From an uncultured Bacteroidales bacterium (GTDB lineage Bacteria; Bacteroidota; Bacteroidia; Bacteroidales; Paludibacteraceae), in assembly GCA_902774185.1 (NCBI GenBank), contig CACYHE010000004.1, forward strand, positions 1 to 64,000: a stretch of 64,000 bases of DNA, read 5' to 3'. The position numbers and the translations under genes are program-made. Shown in pieces: positions 6,656-15,772 of the stretch; position 1 is the stretch's first letter; the number at the start of each line of letters is the position of its first letter. A model generated the notes under the pieces. It was given only the letters and a program-made list of their open reading frames with translations, ran no database searches and was not told the origin of the DNA.

Positions 6656-7809
6656 AAGGCATCAGATACATAGCATTATCGGTCTGTACTCTGTATTCTG
6701 TACTCTGTACTCCGTCGTTCGCTGTTGAGCGGACGATCCTCATCGGTCCGAAGACGATAGGCAAGGCATGGCGCGATAACATCGTCTTGGAGCCGCGCCA
6801 TTTCTTAAATGCCAAAGCCGGCGATATTCTTACTGTCTATAACGACAAAGCTAAAGGGATTGCGCAGGGAGCTTTTCAAAACCCCTCCAACTGGCAAGGA
6901 GTGGCACCCGAATACGGCTATTTCGGTATTGCCGGACCATTCCGCATGACGCTGACAGATGATATATTAAGGATTGCGCGCGAACATGGTATCGCAGTAG
7001 GTGGACACGACTACCGCATCCTGCGTGTGACGCTGACCGATGCGGCGGATTTTTCAGAGACCGTCGTATGGAAAGGTGCACCGGTGAAGATGAAAAACGA
7101 CTGGAGTACCAGTGCAGAGATTGCCGGACGATGCTTTGAGCAACTCAATATAGGGGACGGCTTGCGGCTGCATATCAGTCATGTGGAAGAAGGAGCTGCC
7201 TGCAAACTGATGGACTTCACATGGAACGCACTCGATCCCTCCGTCGATGGAGTACCGGTTGGAGGAGACAACTACACATGGTCGGTTTGGTCACGTGCTC
7301 CGCTTCTCAAACTGCAACTGGCGGGCTATGGTACGCAGACCGCCATGCGCATCGGTGGCAAGGGTTACCGGCTGGATAGCATCGGCATCGTCAAACAGAT
7401 AGGCGAAGTAAGCGAAGACCTGACGAACGCCCAACGGGCACCACGCGAATATGTGCTCCAACCCGGAGAACTATTTCATGGGGAGAAATACTTTGCCCCC
7501 GACTGGAGTGGAAACCTCTCTGTCAATGCCGCACCTTTCCAAGAGTGTACACAGAACGATGTGCTCATCATCTCTTATCGTTTGGACGATGCCGCGGTCG
7601 CAGCCGGAACGAAGGCGCAACTATCCATCCGCGATGCCCGTTGGCAGGAGATAACCGGTGCTCCCGACCCCGTATGGTATCCCTTGGATGGCACCGATGT
7701 GGTCTATATGTTCGACCCCGTTGCATTGGATAAGGTCAAGACCCGGGGACTCATCCTCACAGGCGTGGGCTTTACGTTAACCAAAATAGAGCTCTTGCGA
7801 GCCGAATGA
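6652..7809 (+). CDS. secreted protein of three repeated beta-rich modules
   Basis: 385 residues with a signal peptide (to about residue 24, SFA-VE) and no lipobox. Three modules of about 115 residues follow, each opening with a W-G or similar turn and closing with the pattern G-L-x-hydrophobic-G-x-G/D-Y/F-x-L-x-x-I: GIAVGGHDYRILRVTL, MRIGGKGYRLDSIGI and LILTGVGFTLTKIEL. The same module occurs in the two genes after susD. Likely glycan-binding rather than catalytic (no glycosidase motif seen), helping to hold mannan at the surface. The signal-peptide region is partly made of a CTGTACT tract (6678-6714). Confidence 0.65.
   Translation: MKGIRYIALSVCTLYSVLCTPSFAVERTILIGPKTIGKAWRDNIVLEPRHFLNAKAGDILTVYNDKAKGIAQGAFQNPSNWQGVAPEYGYFGIAGPFRMTLTDDILRIAREHGIAVGGHDYRILRVTLTDAADFSETVVWKGAPVKMKNDWSTSAEIAGRCFEQLNIGDGLRLHISHVEEGAACKLMDFTWNALDPSVDGVPVGGDNYTWSVWSRAPLLKLQLAGYGTQTAMRIGGKGYRLDSIGIVKQIGEVSEDLTNAQRAPREYVLQPGELFHGEKYFAPDWSGNLSVNAAPFQECTQNDVLIISYRLDDAAVAAGTKAQLSIRDARWQEITGAPDPVWYPLDGTDVVYMFDPVALDKVKTRGLILTGVGFTLTKIELLRAE
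6678..6714 (+). repeat. CTGTACT/CTGTATT tract inside a signal-peptide coding region
   Basis: CTGTACT, CTGTATT, CTGTACT, CTGTACT run in tandem (7-bp period). The first 17 nt, ATCGGTCTGTACTCTGT, recur exactly at 44768-44784 inside apbE. Confidence 0.8.
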
Positions 7810-7838
7810 ATGAGTGAATGAATGAAAGAATGAATGAT
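7804..7838 (+). repeat. GAAT tetranucleotide repeat at the susC start
   Basis: Nine GAAT-like units (GAAT GAAT GAGT GAAT GAAT GAAA GAAT GAAT GATA) span the stop of the preceding gene and the start region of susC, creating seven closely spaced ATGs (7806, 7810, 7818, 7822, 7830, 7834, 7839) in two frames. Confidence 0.8.
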
Positions 7839-10800
7839 ATGATAAAACGTTTATTCCTTATTAGTAGCATGTGCCTGTGCGCGCTCACATACGCGAACGC
7901 ACAAACGACTATCACCGGTCGCGTGATGGATGGCGCAGCGAACGAATCGGCTATCGGTGCTTCCGTACTGGTAGTGGGCACAACGGTCGGTACAATTACC
8001 GACTTTGACGGTAACTTCACACTCGAAGTGCCGGAAGGTAAGTTTATCCTCCAAGTGTCCATGGTGGGCTTCAAGACCCAAGTGATCAATATCCGCGGCA
8101 AAGCGCGCGTGGATGTGACGCTGCAGGAAGATACGCAGTTGATGGACGAAGTGGTGGTGGTCGGCTACGGCGTGATGAAGAAACGTGACCTGAGTGGTTC
8201 GGTGAGCCAGATCAAGTCCGAAGACTTGTTGGCTGGAGGAGGCACGGATGCGGCGCATAGTCTGAGCGGCAAGATAGCCGGTGTGGATGTCAAGGAGTCG
8301 GACGGCGCTCCGGGAAGCGGTGTGAGCATCACCGTTCGTGGTGCCAACTCCTTCACTACCTCTTCCCAACCCCTTTACATCGTCGATGGTATCCCCTTCG
8401 GTACAGACCCCAACGGGGTGCCTGCTTCCGGTGCTAACGAGGGACAGAACCAATCGCAAAACCCGCTCTCCATGCTCAACCCCAATGACATCGAGAAGAT
8501 AGAGGTGCTCAAAGATGCCTCCGCGACCGCTATCTACGGTTCGCGTGGTGCCAATGGTGTGGTTATCATTACTACCAAGAAAGGACAGGAAGGCAAACCC
8601 AAGGTAGAGCTGTCCATCAGAGGCGGAATCCAACAGATAGCCCGTAAGGTACAGATGCTCGATGCCTACCATTATGCGCTTTATCAGAACGAATCGGCTG
8701 CGAACAGCCGCACCTACGAAGGAGGAACGCAGCGCGACCCCTACCGGGGAGAATGGGACTACCCCTATATCGGTTCCGGTTATGTCTATACGCAAGGTAC
8801 CTACAATCCCTCGCCTGAAGACTTTCTCAATCCGGGCTTGCGCACCGACAAGTACGGCAATGTGGATGAGGTGGCAGGTACCGATTGGCAAGATCAGATA
8901 TACCGACTCGGTTGGTCGCAGGAGTATAACGCATCCGTCAGCGGAGGAACGGACAAGGGGTATTATGCCTTCTCCGGCAACTATACCGACCAGACCGGTA
9001 TCATCAAGAATACCGGTTTTCAACGCTACTCCCTTTCGCTCAACACGGCTTGGCATATTACCAAATGGCTTGAGATAGGTACCTCGCAGCATTTCTCCCA
9101 TGCCAAGACCAATTTCCAACGCACCAACTCCGAGAACACAGGTATCATCCGTTCGTCGCTTATCTTCCCGCCTACCTACGGGGTACATCAGCAGACGGAG
9201 CAGTTGGATGAGCTGAACTGGCTCGCAGCCAACCCCGTCAATTATATCAACGGAGCCAAGGACGAACTCAAGCAGATCTCGTGGTTCTCGTCCTCATTCG
9301 TCGAGTTCACCATCCAGCCATGGCTCAAACTGCGCCAGAACCTCGGTCTCGGTTATAATGACGGACATCGCGGTACCTACTACGACCGCCATACGCAGGA
9401 AGGTAAATCGCCCGCCAACGGCAAAGCAGGCAAGGCTTCTAATATATGGAAAAGCCTCACGTCAGAGACCCTTCTCACGTTCGATCATCAGTTCAATGAG
9501 AACCATAGCATCAATGCGGTAGTCGGTGTGACCTTCGAACGGGGAGAGGGTAGCAGCGAGAGTATGACCGCCACCAATTTCCCCAATGACCTGACCAAGG
9601 ATGCCGACATGTCTCTTGCGCTTGACAAAGCCGTTCTGCGAAGCAGTCATACGGTGCAATCGCTCGAGTCCTATCTGGCGCGTGTCAACTACACCCTCAT
9701 GGGGCGGTACCTCTTTACCGCCTCGGCGCGTGTGGACGGTTCGTCGTCTTTCGCGACAAACCATAAATGGGCACCTTTCTTCTCCGGCGCTTTCGCATGG
9801 CGTATGATCGATGAAAGTTGGATGCAGAACCAAGACGTGCTCTCCAACTGGAAATGGCGTGTTTCCTACGGCCAGACCGGTAACCAGGCCATCGGGGCAT
9901 ACCGCACCCTTACGGTGCTTGAAGCGGCTAACTACCCGTACAACGGCACACTTGAGTCCGGCGAAGCGATGATAGACTGGCGCGGACCGACCAACCCCGA
10001 CCTCAAATGGGAGACTACCGACCAAGCCGATGCCGGTTTGGATATAGGTTTCCTCAACAACCGCATCAACCTTACTTTCGATTATTATTACAAACGTACG
10101 CGTGACCTGTTGCAGAATGTCACTATCCCCTCTTCGTCCGGATTTAGCCAGATGATGGTCAATAGCGGTAATGTCACCAACCAAGGATTTGAATTTACCT
10201 TGGGCGCGGAAGTGATCGACCTCAAAGACTGGAAATGGCATATAGATGCCAATATCTCCCTTAACCGTAACCGCATCGGCGGGCTCAAAGGCGACCAGTA
10301 TGCTACGGCTCTCTGGTCTAAAGCCGATCAGGTCTTCCTGCAACGCAATGGTTGCCCTATCGGTACGCTATATGGTTATAAGGAAGAAGGCATCGACCCC
10401 GCTACCGGTGAGATCATCTACGCCGACCTCACCGGAGACGGTACTATCACCGAAGCCGACCGGACGATTATCGGCAACACGAACCCCGACTTCACCGGTT
10501 CGCTCACCTCGCGCCTCTCATGGAAAGGACTCTCCCTTTCCTTCATGTTACAAGGTTCCTATGGCAACGACATCTTCAACTATAACCTCACCGACATCAC
10601 TATGTCCAACATCGGAAACATCACGCAGGAGGCATATGACCACCGCTGGACGGCAGAGAATCCGAATGGCGCTTTGTGGCCGAAAGCTACTGCCGGCTAC
10701 AACCGCACATGGCTTGTCTCCGACCGCTATGTAGAAGACGGTTCGTTCCTCAAAATCAAATATATCACCCTTGCATACGAGTGGTACAAGCCTGCCAAAT

Positions 10801-10976
10801 GGATAGAGAAGATTCATGTGGACTTCACGGTCAATAACGTATGGACCTTCACCAAGTACTCGTGGTTCGAACCCGATGTGAACGCCGGTGGTACCAATGC
10901 CTCCTGCCCGGGTGTGGATAGTTATTCGTATCCTTCCGCCCGCTCCTATGCCCTCACCCTCAACTTCACCTTCTAA
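7818..10976 (+). CDS. susC: SusC-like TonB-dependent transporter
   Basis: About 1,045-1,052 residues. Signal peptide (MIKRLFLISSMCLCALTYANA), a carboxypeptidase-D-like regulatory domain (TITGRVMD... about 30-110), a TonB-box region (MDEVVVVGYG), plug domain (to about 250; IEKIEVLKDASATAIYGSRG) and a 22-strand barrel ending in LTLNFTF. It imports mannan oligosaccharides across the outer membrane with its SusD partner, 6 nt downstream. The true start is uncertain: Met at 7818, 7830 or 7839 are all in frame inside a GAAT repeat; 7839 gives the most compact signal peptide. Confidence 0.93.
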   Translation: MNERMNDMIKRLFLISSMCLCALTYANAQTTITGRVMDGAANESAIGASVLVVGTTVGTITDFDGNFTLEVPEGKFILQVSMVGFKTQVINIRGKARVDVTLQEDTQLMDEVVVVGYGVMKKRDLSGSVSQIKSEDLLAGGGTDAAHSLSGKIAGVDVKESDGAPGSGVSITVRGANSFTTSSQPLYIVDGIPFGTDPNGVPASGANEGQNQSQNPLSMLNPNDIEKIEVLKDASATAIYGSRGANGVVIITTKKGQEGKPKVELSIRGGIQQIARKVQMLDAYHYALYQNESAANSRTYEGGTQRDPYRGEWDYPYIGSGYVYTQGTYNPSPEDFLNPGLRTDKYGNVDEVAGTDWQDQIYRLGWSQEYNASVSGGTDKGYYAFSGNYTDQTGIIKNTGFQRYSLSLNTAWHITKWLEIGTSQHFSHAKTNFQRTNSENTGIIRSSLIFPPTYGVHQQTEQLDELNWLAANPVNYINGAKDELKQISWFSSSFVEFTIQPWLKLRQNLGLGYNDGHRGTYYDRHTQEGKSPANGKAGKASNIWKSLTSETLLTFDHQFNENHSINAVVGVTFERGEGSSESMTATNFPNDLTKDADMSLALDKAVLRSSHTVQSLESYLARVNYTLMGRYLFTASARVDGSSSFATNHKWAPFFSGAFAWRMIDESWMQNQDVLSNWKWRVSYGQTGNQAIGAYRTLTVLEAANYPYNGTLESGEAMIDWRGPTNPDLKWETTDQADAGLDIGFLNNRINLTFDYYYKRTRDLLQNVTIPSSSGFSQMMVNSGNVTNQGFEFTLGAEVIDLKDWKWHIDANISLNRNRIGGLKGDQYATALWSKADQVFLQRNGCPIGTLYGYKEEGIDPATGEIIYADLTGDGTITEADRTIIGNTNPDFTGSLTSRLSWKGLSLSFMLQGSYGNDIFNYNLTDITMSNIGNITQEAYDHRWTAENPNGALWPKATAGYNRTWLVSDRYVEDGSFLKIKYITLAYEWYKPAKWIEKIHVDFTVNNVWTFTKYSWFEPDVNAGGTNASCPGVDSYSYPSARSYALTLNFTF

Positions 10977-10982
10977 ATACGC

Positions 10983-12785
10983 ATGACTATGAGAAAGAAA
11001 TTTTCAATTTTCCATTTCCAATTTTCAATTCTCATCGTCTTGGCGATGAGTGCCACTTCCTGCTCTTGGATCCAGGAAGACCCCAAGGATCTCGTCACTG
11101 ACACTACGCTCGGCGACAGCGACGAGGCGTGTGCGCAATGGGTGACAGGCGTCTATTCCAAGTGGATATACGACATGTTCTGCTGGGGCTATTTCCCGCG
11201 TATGCTGGAGTTCGATGCCGACTATATCTCCGGACCGGACTGGCTCTTCGGTACCTTTGGTGCAGGGAATTTCCAAGGCGAACCGGACCTTACCGATGCC
11301 CTCTGGAAAGGGTGCTACGGACTCATCGGACGAGCCAACAATGCCGAACTGCATATCCGCGAAATGAAGAATATATCCGATGCTACCAAGAACAACGCTA
11401 TCGGTGAACTCAAGTTCCATAAAGCTTTTGCCTATTTCCTCTTGGTGCGTGCATACGGAGAGGTACCTATCCAAAATGAACCATACGGCAAAGCAGATCG
11501 TATGAACGAAGTGAATAAAGAAATGGTAAATGAACGGAGTAATCCTCGTCAAGAGGTTACGAAGGTTTATGACTACGTCATCGCACAACTGGAAGACGCA
11601 TCGCGTCTGCTTTATAAGAACACCGACCCCGCTTACCGTCCCGGACATGTCTCTGCCGGTTCGGCTGCCGGATTGCTGGCAAAGGTCTATGCTACGGAAG
11701 CTGCCTGCGCTATGCCCGCCGGGACGGAAATCATCGTCCGTACGGGTGCTCCTTATACCACTGAGAGCGGCAACAAACGCTATGCACCTTTGCAAACACG
11801 CTCGTTCTACAAACGCACCGTGCCCGGTTATGAATCCCTCGACCCGCAGCAACTCTGGCAGCAGGCTGCCGACTGGGCGGAAGCCGTACTCGATGGCACC
11901 TACGGCAGTTACGAACTGCTGCCCTATGACCAACTGTGGCTGAAAACTAACTGCAATGCGTCCGAGTTCCTCTTTTCCGTCAACACCGTCTCAGGCGATG
12001 CTACCTATAAGACTTCCGTCCACACCCAGTACGAGGGCTATCTCACGGCTCCTAACTCCGACTTCATCCAGTCCGGCGGATGGACAGGTTGTACGCGCCA
12101 TTGGTACGACCTCTTCGACCATGACGACTACCGTATCACGAAAGGCGTACGCCATCGCTGGCGTAACTATACCCAACGGGAATCCAACTCCGGTTTCTAC
12201 TATCCCTACGATGATGAATATACCATCATGGCTACAGGCCGGAATCTTAACGGCGATTGGGTGAAAGATCCCGTGGCTCCGTTCCATGACGGTGTCAATT
12301 ACTACTACTCCGCCGATGCGCAGTGCCTCGCGTTCACTACCAAGTACGAGGATGTCACCGACCCCTCCATCGACCAAGCGGACGCCAACTGGCCATTCCT
12401 ACGTCTGGCAGATGTCATCCTTATCTATGCCGAGGCACTCAACGAACTCGACAAACCCGGAGATGCACTTGTTCAACTCAACAAGGTGCGCGAACGTTCC
12501 AATGCACAGCGCGCATCTATGGGAGGAAGCAAGGCGCTGTCCTCCAAAGAAAAACGTCGTTCGGCTATCCTCGAAGAGCGTGCCAAAGAGTTTGCCTGCG
12601 AAGCAGACCGCCGTTGGGACCTCATCCGTTGGGGAATATACCTTGATGCGATGAACGCACTCGGCGGATCCGATGACTCCGGCGTCAACAAAAACCGCAC
12701 TGAGCGAAACCTCCTCTTCCCGCTCCCGCAGCAGGAGATAAACACCAATGCCGCTATTAACGGCAATAACCCCGGCTGGCAATAA
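10983..12785 (+). CDS. susD: SusD/RagB family glycan-binding lipoprotein
   Basis: 600 residues with lipobox MSATSC after the signal peptide, then the SusD helical fold: N-terminal DPKDLVTDTTLGD, TPR-like helices (KFHKAFAYFLLVRAYGEVP) and a C-terminal end VRERSNAQ...RRWDLIRWGIYL with LLFPLPQQEI. It caps the SusC barrel at the cell surface and binds mannan oligosaccharides. The start Met may be the one at residue 3 (MRKKF). The signal-peptide coding region contains a CAATTTTC-type tract (FSIFHFQFSI), one of the dispersed tracts. Confidence 0.93.
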   Translation: MTMRKKFSIFHFQFSILIVLAMSATSCSWIQEDPKDLVTDTTLGDSDEACAQWVTGVYSKWIYDMFCWGYFPRMLEFDADYISGPDWLFGTFGAGNFQGEPDLTDALWKGCYGLIGRANNAELHIREMKNISDATKNNAIGELKFHKAFAYFLLVRAYGEVPIQNEPYGKADRMNEVNKEMVNERSNPRQEVTKVYDYVIAQLEDASRLLYKNTDPAYRPGHVSAGSAAGLLAKVYATEAACAMPAGTEIIVRTGAPYTTESGNKRYAPLQTRSFYKRTVPGYESLDPQQLWQQAADWAEAVLDGTYGSYELLPYDQLWLKTNCNASEFLFSVNTVSGDATYKTSVHTQYEGYLTAPNSDFIQSGGWTGCTRHWYDLFDHDDYRITKGVRHRWRNYTQRESNSGFYYPYDDEYTIMATGRNLNGDWVKDPVAPFHDGVNYYYSADAQCLAFTTKYEDVTDPSIDQADANWPFLRLADVILIYAEALNELDKPGDALVQLNKVRERSNAQRASMGGSKALSSKEKRRSAILEERAKEFACEADRRWDLIRWGIYLDAMNALGGSDDSGVNKNRTERNLLFPLPQQEINTNAAINGNNPGWQ

Positions 12786-12921
12786 TATTTCTGTTTTATT
12801 TTGACATCTTTGGGCTTTTTGTTCGGTCATTATGGACCCCATAACTCCCTTACAATAAAACCCAAATATGTTCAAAATAAATTCAGAAAAAAAGGATAAA
12901 ACAATTAAAAAATATATCATC

Positions 12922-13833
12922 ATGAAAAAAATCTTCACTTTTGCATTCGCCCTTACGGCAATGCTTGCGCTCAACGCAAAAGAAACAATCGTTTGGACAG
13001 GTAACGAGCCTATCTCGTGGAACACCGAGGTCTATCAAGGTACCCAGTTCGAGACACCAGCTAACACCTTCTCTTCCCTCAAAGCAGGATATATCATCAA
13101 GGTGTCTGTTGTGGCGATGATCGATGAACCCCAGTATGTCATGACCTACAAAGCCGGAGAAGGCTGGTCATGGACAGACCTCTCCACAACGGTAGCAGAC
13201 GGTGTCATGTCCTACACCGTCGAGTCCGACCAGATCGGTACGGAGATAGCAGATCGTAACCTCATCTTCCGCGGTCAAGGCTATAACATCACGCAGATCG
13301 TTGTCGATGATCTCAAAGGGGATGATCCCGAACCCCAACCGCAACCCGGTGGTGAGTACGTTGACCAAACCGTTTGGAGTGGGGACGTAGCTATCTCGTG
13401 GAATCCTGAGGAATATCCTGGCGAGCAATTGGATACCTACAATGTAAGGCAAGACATGCTTGCTAGTCTCGCCAAAGATGACAGCATAAAGATCTACTAC
13501 GCTGAGGCTATCGAAGGCGCACAGTTCGCCCTTACCTACAAAGCTGGTGAATCGTGGTCATGGACGGACCTCGCTATCTCGCAGCACAATGGATTCTATG
13601 CCTACCAAGTGGAATCTGATGCTATCGCACAGGACATAGCTGACCACGGTCTCGTCATCCGCGGACAAGGTTATCACGCTACCTCAATCGTCATCGGCAA
13701 ACCCAAGAGCACAACCGGCTTTGAAAGTGTTCAGTGTTCAGCTTTCAGTGGTCAGAAGATCCTCCGCAAAGGTCAAGTGCTGATCGTACGTGACGGCAAG
13801 GTTTACAATATGCTCGGACAAGAAATCAAATAA
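12922..13833 (+). CDS. secreted two-module protein with compact C-terminal motif
   Basis: 303 residues read from MKKIFTFAFALTAML; the A-rich leader upstream is not coding. Signal peptide without lipobox, then two repeats of about 112 residues (20-133 and about 152-263) that align well: WTGNEPISWN/WSGDVAISWN, YKAGEGWSWTDL/YKAGESWSWTDL and RGQGYNITQIV/RGQGYHATSIV. A Pro-rich linker (PEPQPQPGG) joins them. The last 25 residues (KILRKGQVLIVRDGKVYN...) form a motif shared with two other secreted proteins here. It sits where susE/F-type surface glycan-binding proteins usually lie, so mannan binding is the likely role; the C-terminal motif may replace a lipid anchor. Confidence 0.65.
   Translation: MKKIFTFAFALTAMLALNAKETIVWTGNEPISWNTEVYQGTQFETPANTFSSLKAGYIIKVSVVAMIDEPQYVMTYKAGEGWSWTDLSTTVADGVMSYTVESDQIGTEIADRNLIFRGQGYNITQIVVDDLKGDDPEPQPQPGGEYVDQTVWSGDVAISWNPEEYPGEQLDTYNVRQDMLASLAKDDSIKIYYAEAIEGAQFALTYKAGESWSWTDLAISQHNGFYAYQVESDAIAQDIADHGLVIRGQGYHATSIVIGKPKSTTGFESVQCSAFSGQKILRKGQVLIVRDGKVYNMLGQEIK
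13756..13833 (+). other. compact C-terminal sorting-like motif
   Basis: Codes the last 25 residues, K-I-L-R-x-G-Q-x-x-I-x-R-x-G-x-x-Y-N-x-x-G-Q-x-x-K. Also at 15508-15585 and, slightly diverged, 59742-59816. It is preceded by a variable linker. Confidence 0.6.
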
Positions 13834-13854
13834 AAACTTATAAATACTATTATT

Positions 13855-15585
13855 ATGAAAAAAATCTTTCTATTTTTAAGTGCCGCATTAGTCTCGCTGG
13901 CAATGCAGGCAACTTTGGTAACGCATGAAATTAACCTATCAGAGATTTCATCTCAAGGTAGTGCCACATGGGAAAATTCTACTATTACTGCAGGAGCATG
14001 GCAAGGTGTGCAAAAATGGTTTGGAGATGCAGAGTACGCCTTTGATGCTTCTGAATACGAAGCCTTAGTATTGGAATTGGAAGAAACCAGTTCCGTAGGA
14101 GTAAACTATGTGATTAACTATGCAGATGGTACAGCAAACAATGATGTTACTATCTCGGCAGGTGAAACCAGTGCGCAGTTAGTTCTGAAAAGTAGCAAGA
14201 TTCAGAAAATTGTTATCCAACTAACAGATGATGGTTCTGCTAAAATAAGCAAATTGTACTTCAAAGGAGTAGCCGGAAAAGTATCGGAAGAGGCTGTGAC
14301 TTTTGACCAGTACGACAACGAAGGTGCTTTAGGTAATTGGAATAACAGCCTTCAAACATGGAGCGGACGCTTTGGTTCTTTAGGGCTTCAGGTGGACGAT
14401 AAACTGGTGATTAAATACACGCTCAGTGGAAGTGATGATCAGTTCCGTATTCTGGCATGTGCTGATGTAGATAACGTATTTGATTTTGCTTCATCAAATG
14501 GATCGTGTATAAATCCGGAAGCCGGCACTACATCCATCGCTTTCCCGTTAAATAGTGCGGATTTGGCGCGCTTAACGTCTAAAGGTCTCAAAATTGACGG
14601 TAAGAACATGACCATAACCGGTATTAGTGTATTGAAACACGCCGTGTTGTGGTCTGGGGAACAAGTTGTTGAAAATTGGTCTGGTCATAAAGAAGTAACT
14701 GCTAATGTAGCAGTAGGCAATATCATCTGTGTGCGTATTTCTGCTATCGGTTCTGATAATAGCCCACGCGTAAGTCTCTATTGTGGTTGGAATGACGAAG
14801 ATGCTCTCGCAGATGGTGAATATTATTTCCAAGGCGGTGATGAAGCGCCAATGGATCTGGAATTCCCTGTAACCTATAAAATGGAGCAACAACTTCGCGG
14901 CAAGAATCTTCTGGTACGTGGAGTCAACTACACCATGACCGACATCTATGTGAAAGAAGGTACACCGGTTAACACCGTGGCTGCTTACCTCAATGTGTCG
15001 GCTGCAGGTATGGCAACCTATGTTCTGCCGTTCAATGTGCCGAGTTTGCCGGATGGTGTGGAGGCATACGAGTTGACCAATAGCGGCGATGCGACCATTT
15101 GGGCGAATCCGGTTGATGCACTGGAAGCAGACAAACCGGTACTGATCGTGGCTGCTGCAGGTGAGTATGAGTTTGTGAGCGAAGAGGATGCTTCCGATGA
15201 TATCTCCGGCAAAACCGGTACGTACACCAACGGTGCTCTCATCGGTACGTATGTGGGTATCAACCCGATACCGGCTTCCGCAGGGGCAGTCAATAATTAC
15301 GTTCTCCAGAACGGTACAAACGGAGTCGGATTCTATCAGGTAAAAGAAGCAGCGTGTCGTATTGCTCCGTACCGTGCTTACCTGAGTTGCGGATATGACG
15401 CAAGCAGCGTTTCATCTTCTGCTCCGAAGATGCGTATCGTCTTCCATAAAGATGCACCGACAGGCGTGGAGAATGGTGGAGTTCTTAATGGTGCGAATGG
15501 TGTACAGAAGATCCTCCGTAACGGTCAACTCTTCATCCTCCGTAACGGCGTAGAGTATAATGTCAATGGTCAGATGACCAAATAA
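13855..15585 (+). CDS. secreted multi-module protein with compact C-terminal motif
   Basis: 576 residues, signal peptide (to about MQA-TL), no lipobox. Four regions: an N-terminal carbohydrate-binding-like sandwich (about 20-140), two modules of the repeated type found in the neighbours (about 143-262, ending GLKIDGKNMTITGISV; about 263-365, starting LWSGEQVVENWSG, ending LLVRGVNYTMTDIYV), then a domain common in secreted Bacteroidales proteins (about 370-545; YVLQNGTNGVGFYQV), and the C-terminal motif ILRNGQLFILRNGVEYN. Probably a surface mannan-binding protein. The first half is visibly more A+T-rich than susD and than its own 3' part, so it may be a composite of different origin. Confidence 0.65.
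   Translation: MKKIFLFLSAALVSLAMQATLVTHEINLSEISSQGSATWENSTITAGAWQGVQKWFGDAEYAFDASEYEALVLELEETSSVGVNYVINYADGTANNDVTISAGETSAQLVLKSSKIQKIVIQLTDDGSAKISKLYFKGVAGKVSEEAVTFDQYDNEGALGNWNNSLQTWSGRFGSLGLQVDDKLVIKYTLSGSDDQFRILACADVDNVFDFASSNGSCINPEAGTTSIAFPLNSADLARLTSKGLKIDGKNMTITGISVLKHAVLWSGEQVVENWSGHKEVTANVAVGNIICVRISAIGSDNSPRVSLYCGWNDEDALADGEYYFQGGDEAPMDLEFPVTYKMEQQLRGKNLLVRGVNYTMTDIYVKEGTPVNTVAAYLNVSAAGMATYVLPFNVPSLPDGVEAYELTNSGDATIWANPVDALEADKPVLIVAAAGEYEFVSEEDASDDISGKTGTYTNGALIGTYVGINPIPASAGAVNNYVLQNGTNGVGFYQVKEAACRIAPYRAYLSCGYDASSVSSSAPKMRIVFHKDAPTGVENGGVLNGANGVQKILRNGQLFILRNGVEYNVNGQMTK
15508..15585 (+). other. compact C-terminal sorting-like motif
   Basis: Last 25 residues of the multi-module protein, KILRNGQLFILRNGVEYN plus NGQ-type ending; nearly the same as at 13756-13833. 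The linker before it (ENGGVLNGANGVQ) is encoded by an AATGGTG-type tract. Confidence 0.6.
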
Positions 15586-15593
15586 ATGAACAT

Positions 15594-15770
15594 ATGGTAA
15601 ATGATAAAATGGTAAATATGAAAATGTATAGCAAACCTCAAACAGAAACCACTCCGATTAAAGTGGTTAATACCTTGTGTAGTTCACAAACCGTAGGTTT
15701 TGGTGAAGGTGAAGGTTCGGGCGAAGGTCTCGCACCGAAACGTCAAGCCGGAGATTCGCAATTATTCTAA
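15594..15770 (+). CDS. small hypothetical protein, up to 58 aa
   Basis: An open frame of 58 codons; the Mets at codons 6, 9 and 11 are alternative starts, the last giving MYSKPQTETTPIKVVNTLCS. The C-terminal half is Gly/Glu-rich (GFGEGEGSGEG) and ends APKRQAGDSQLF. It ends 2 nt before the alpha-galactosidase start. Short Y-x-x-P proteins with acidic Gly-rich tails are common beside Bacteroidales secreted-protein genes, but I cannot name the family. The 5' part is made of the tract ATGGTAAATG. Expression is unproven. Confidence 0.4.
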   Translation: MVNDKMVNMKMYSKPQTETTPIKVVNTLCSSQTVGFGEGEGSGEGLAPKRQAGDSQLF

Positions 15771-15772
15771 TT

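Noticed and set aside
7851..9188. Long antisense open frame (445 codons) opposite susC
   Set aside because: It lies wholly inside susC, has no promoter or family pattern, and arises from the codon bias of the real gene.
12786..12921. Promoter or terminator between susD and the next gene
   Set aside because: CATCTTTG is one base off the -7 box and has no -33 partner; no convincing hairpin with T-run was found.
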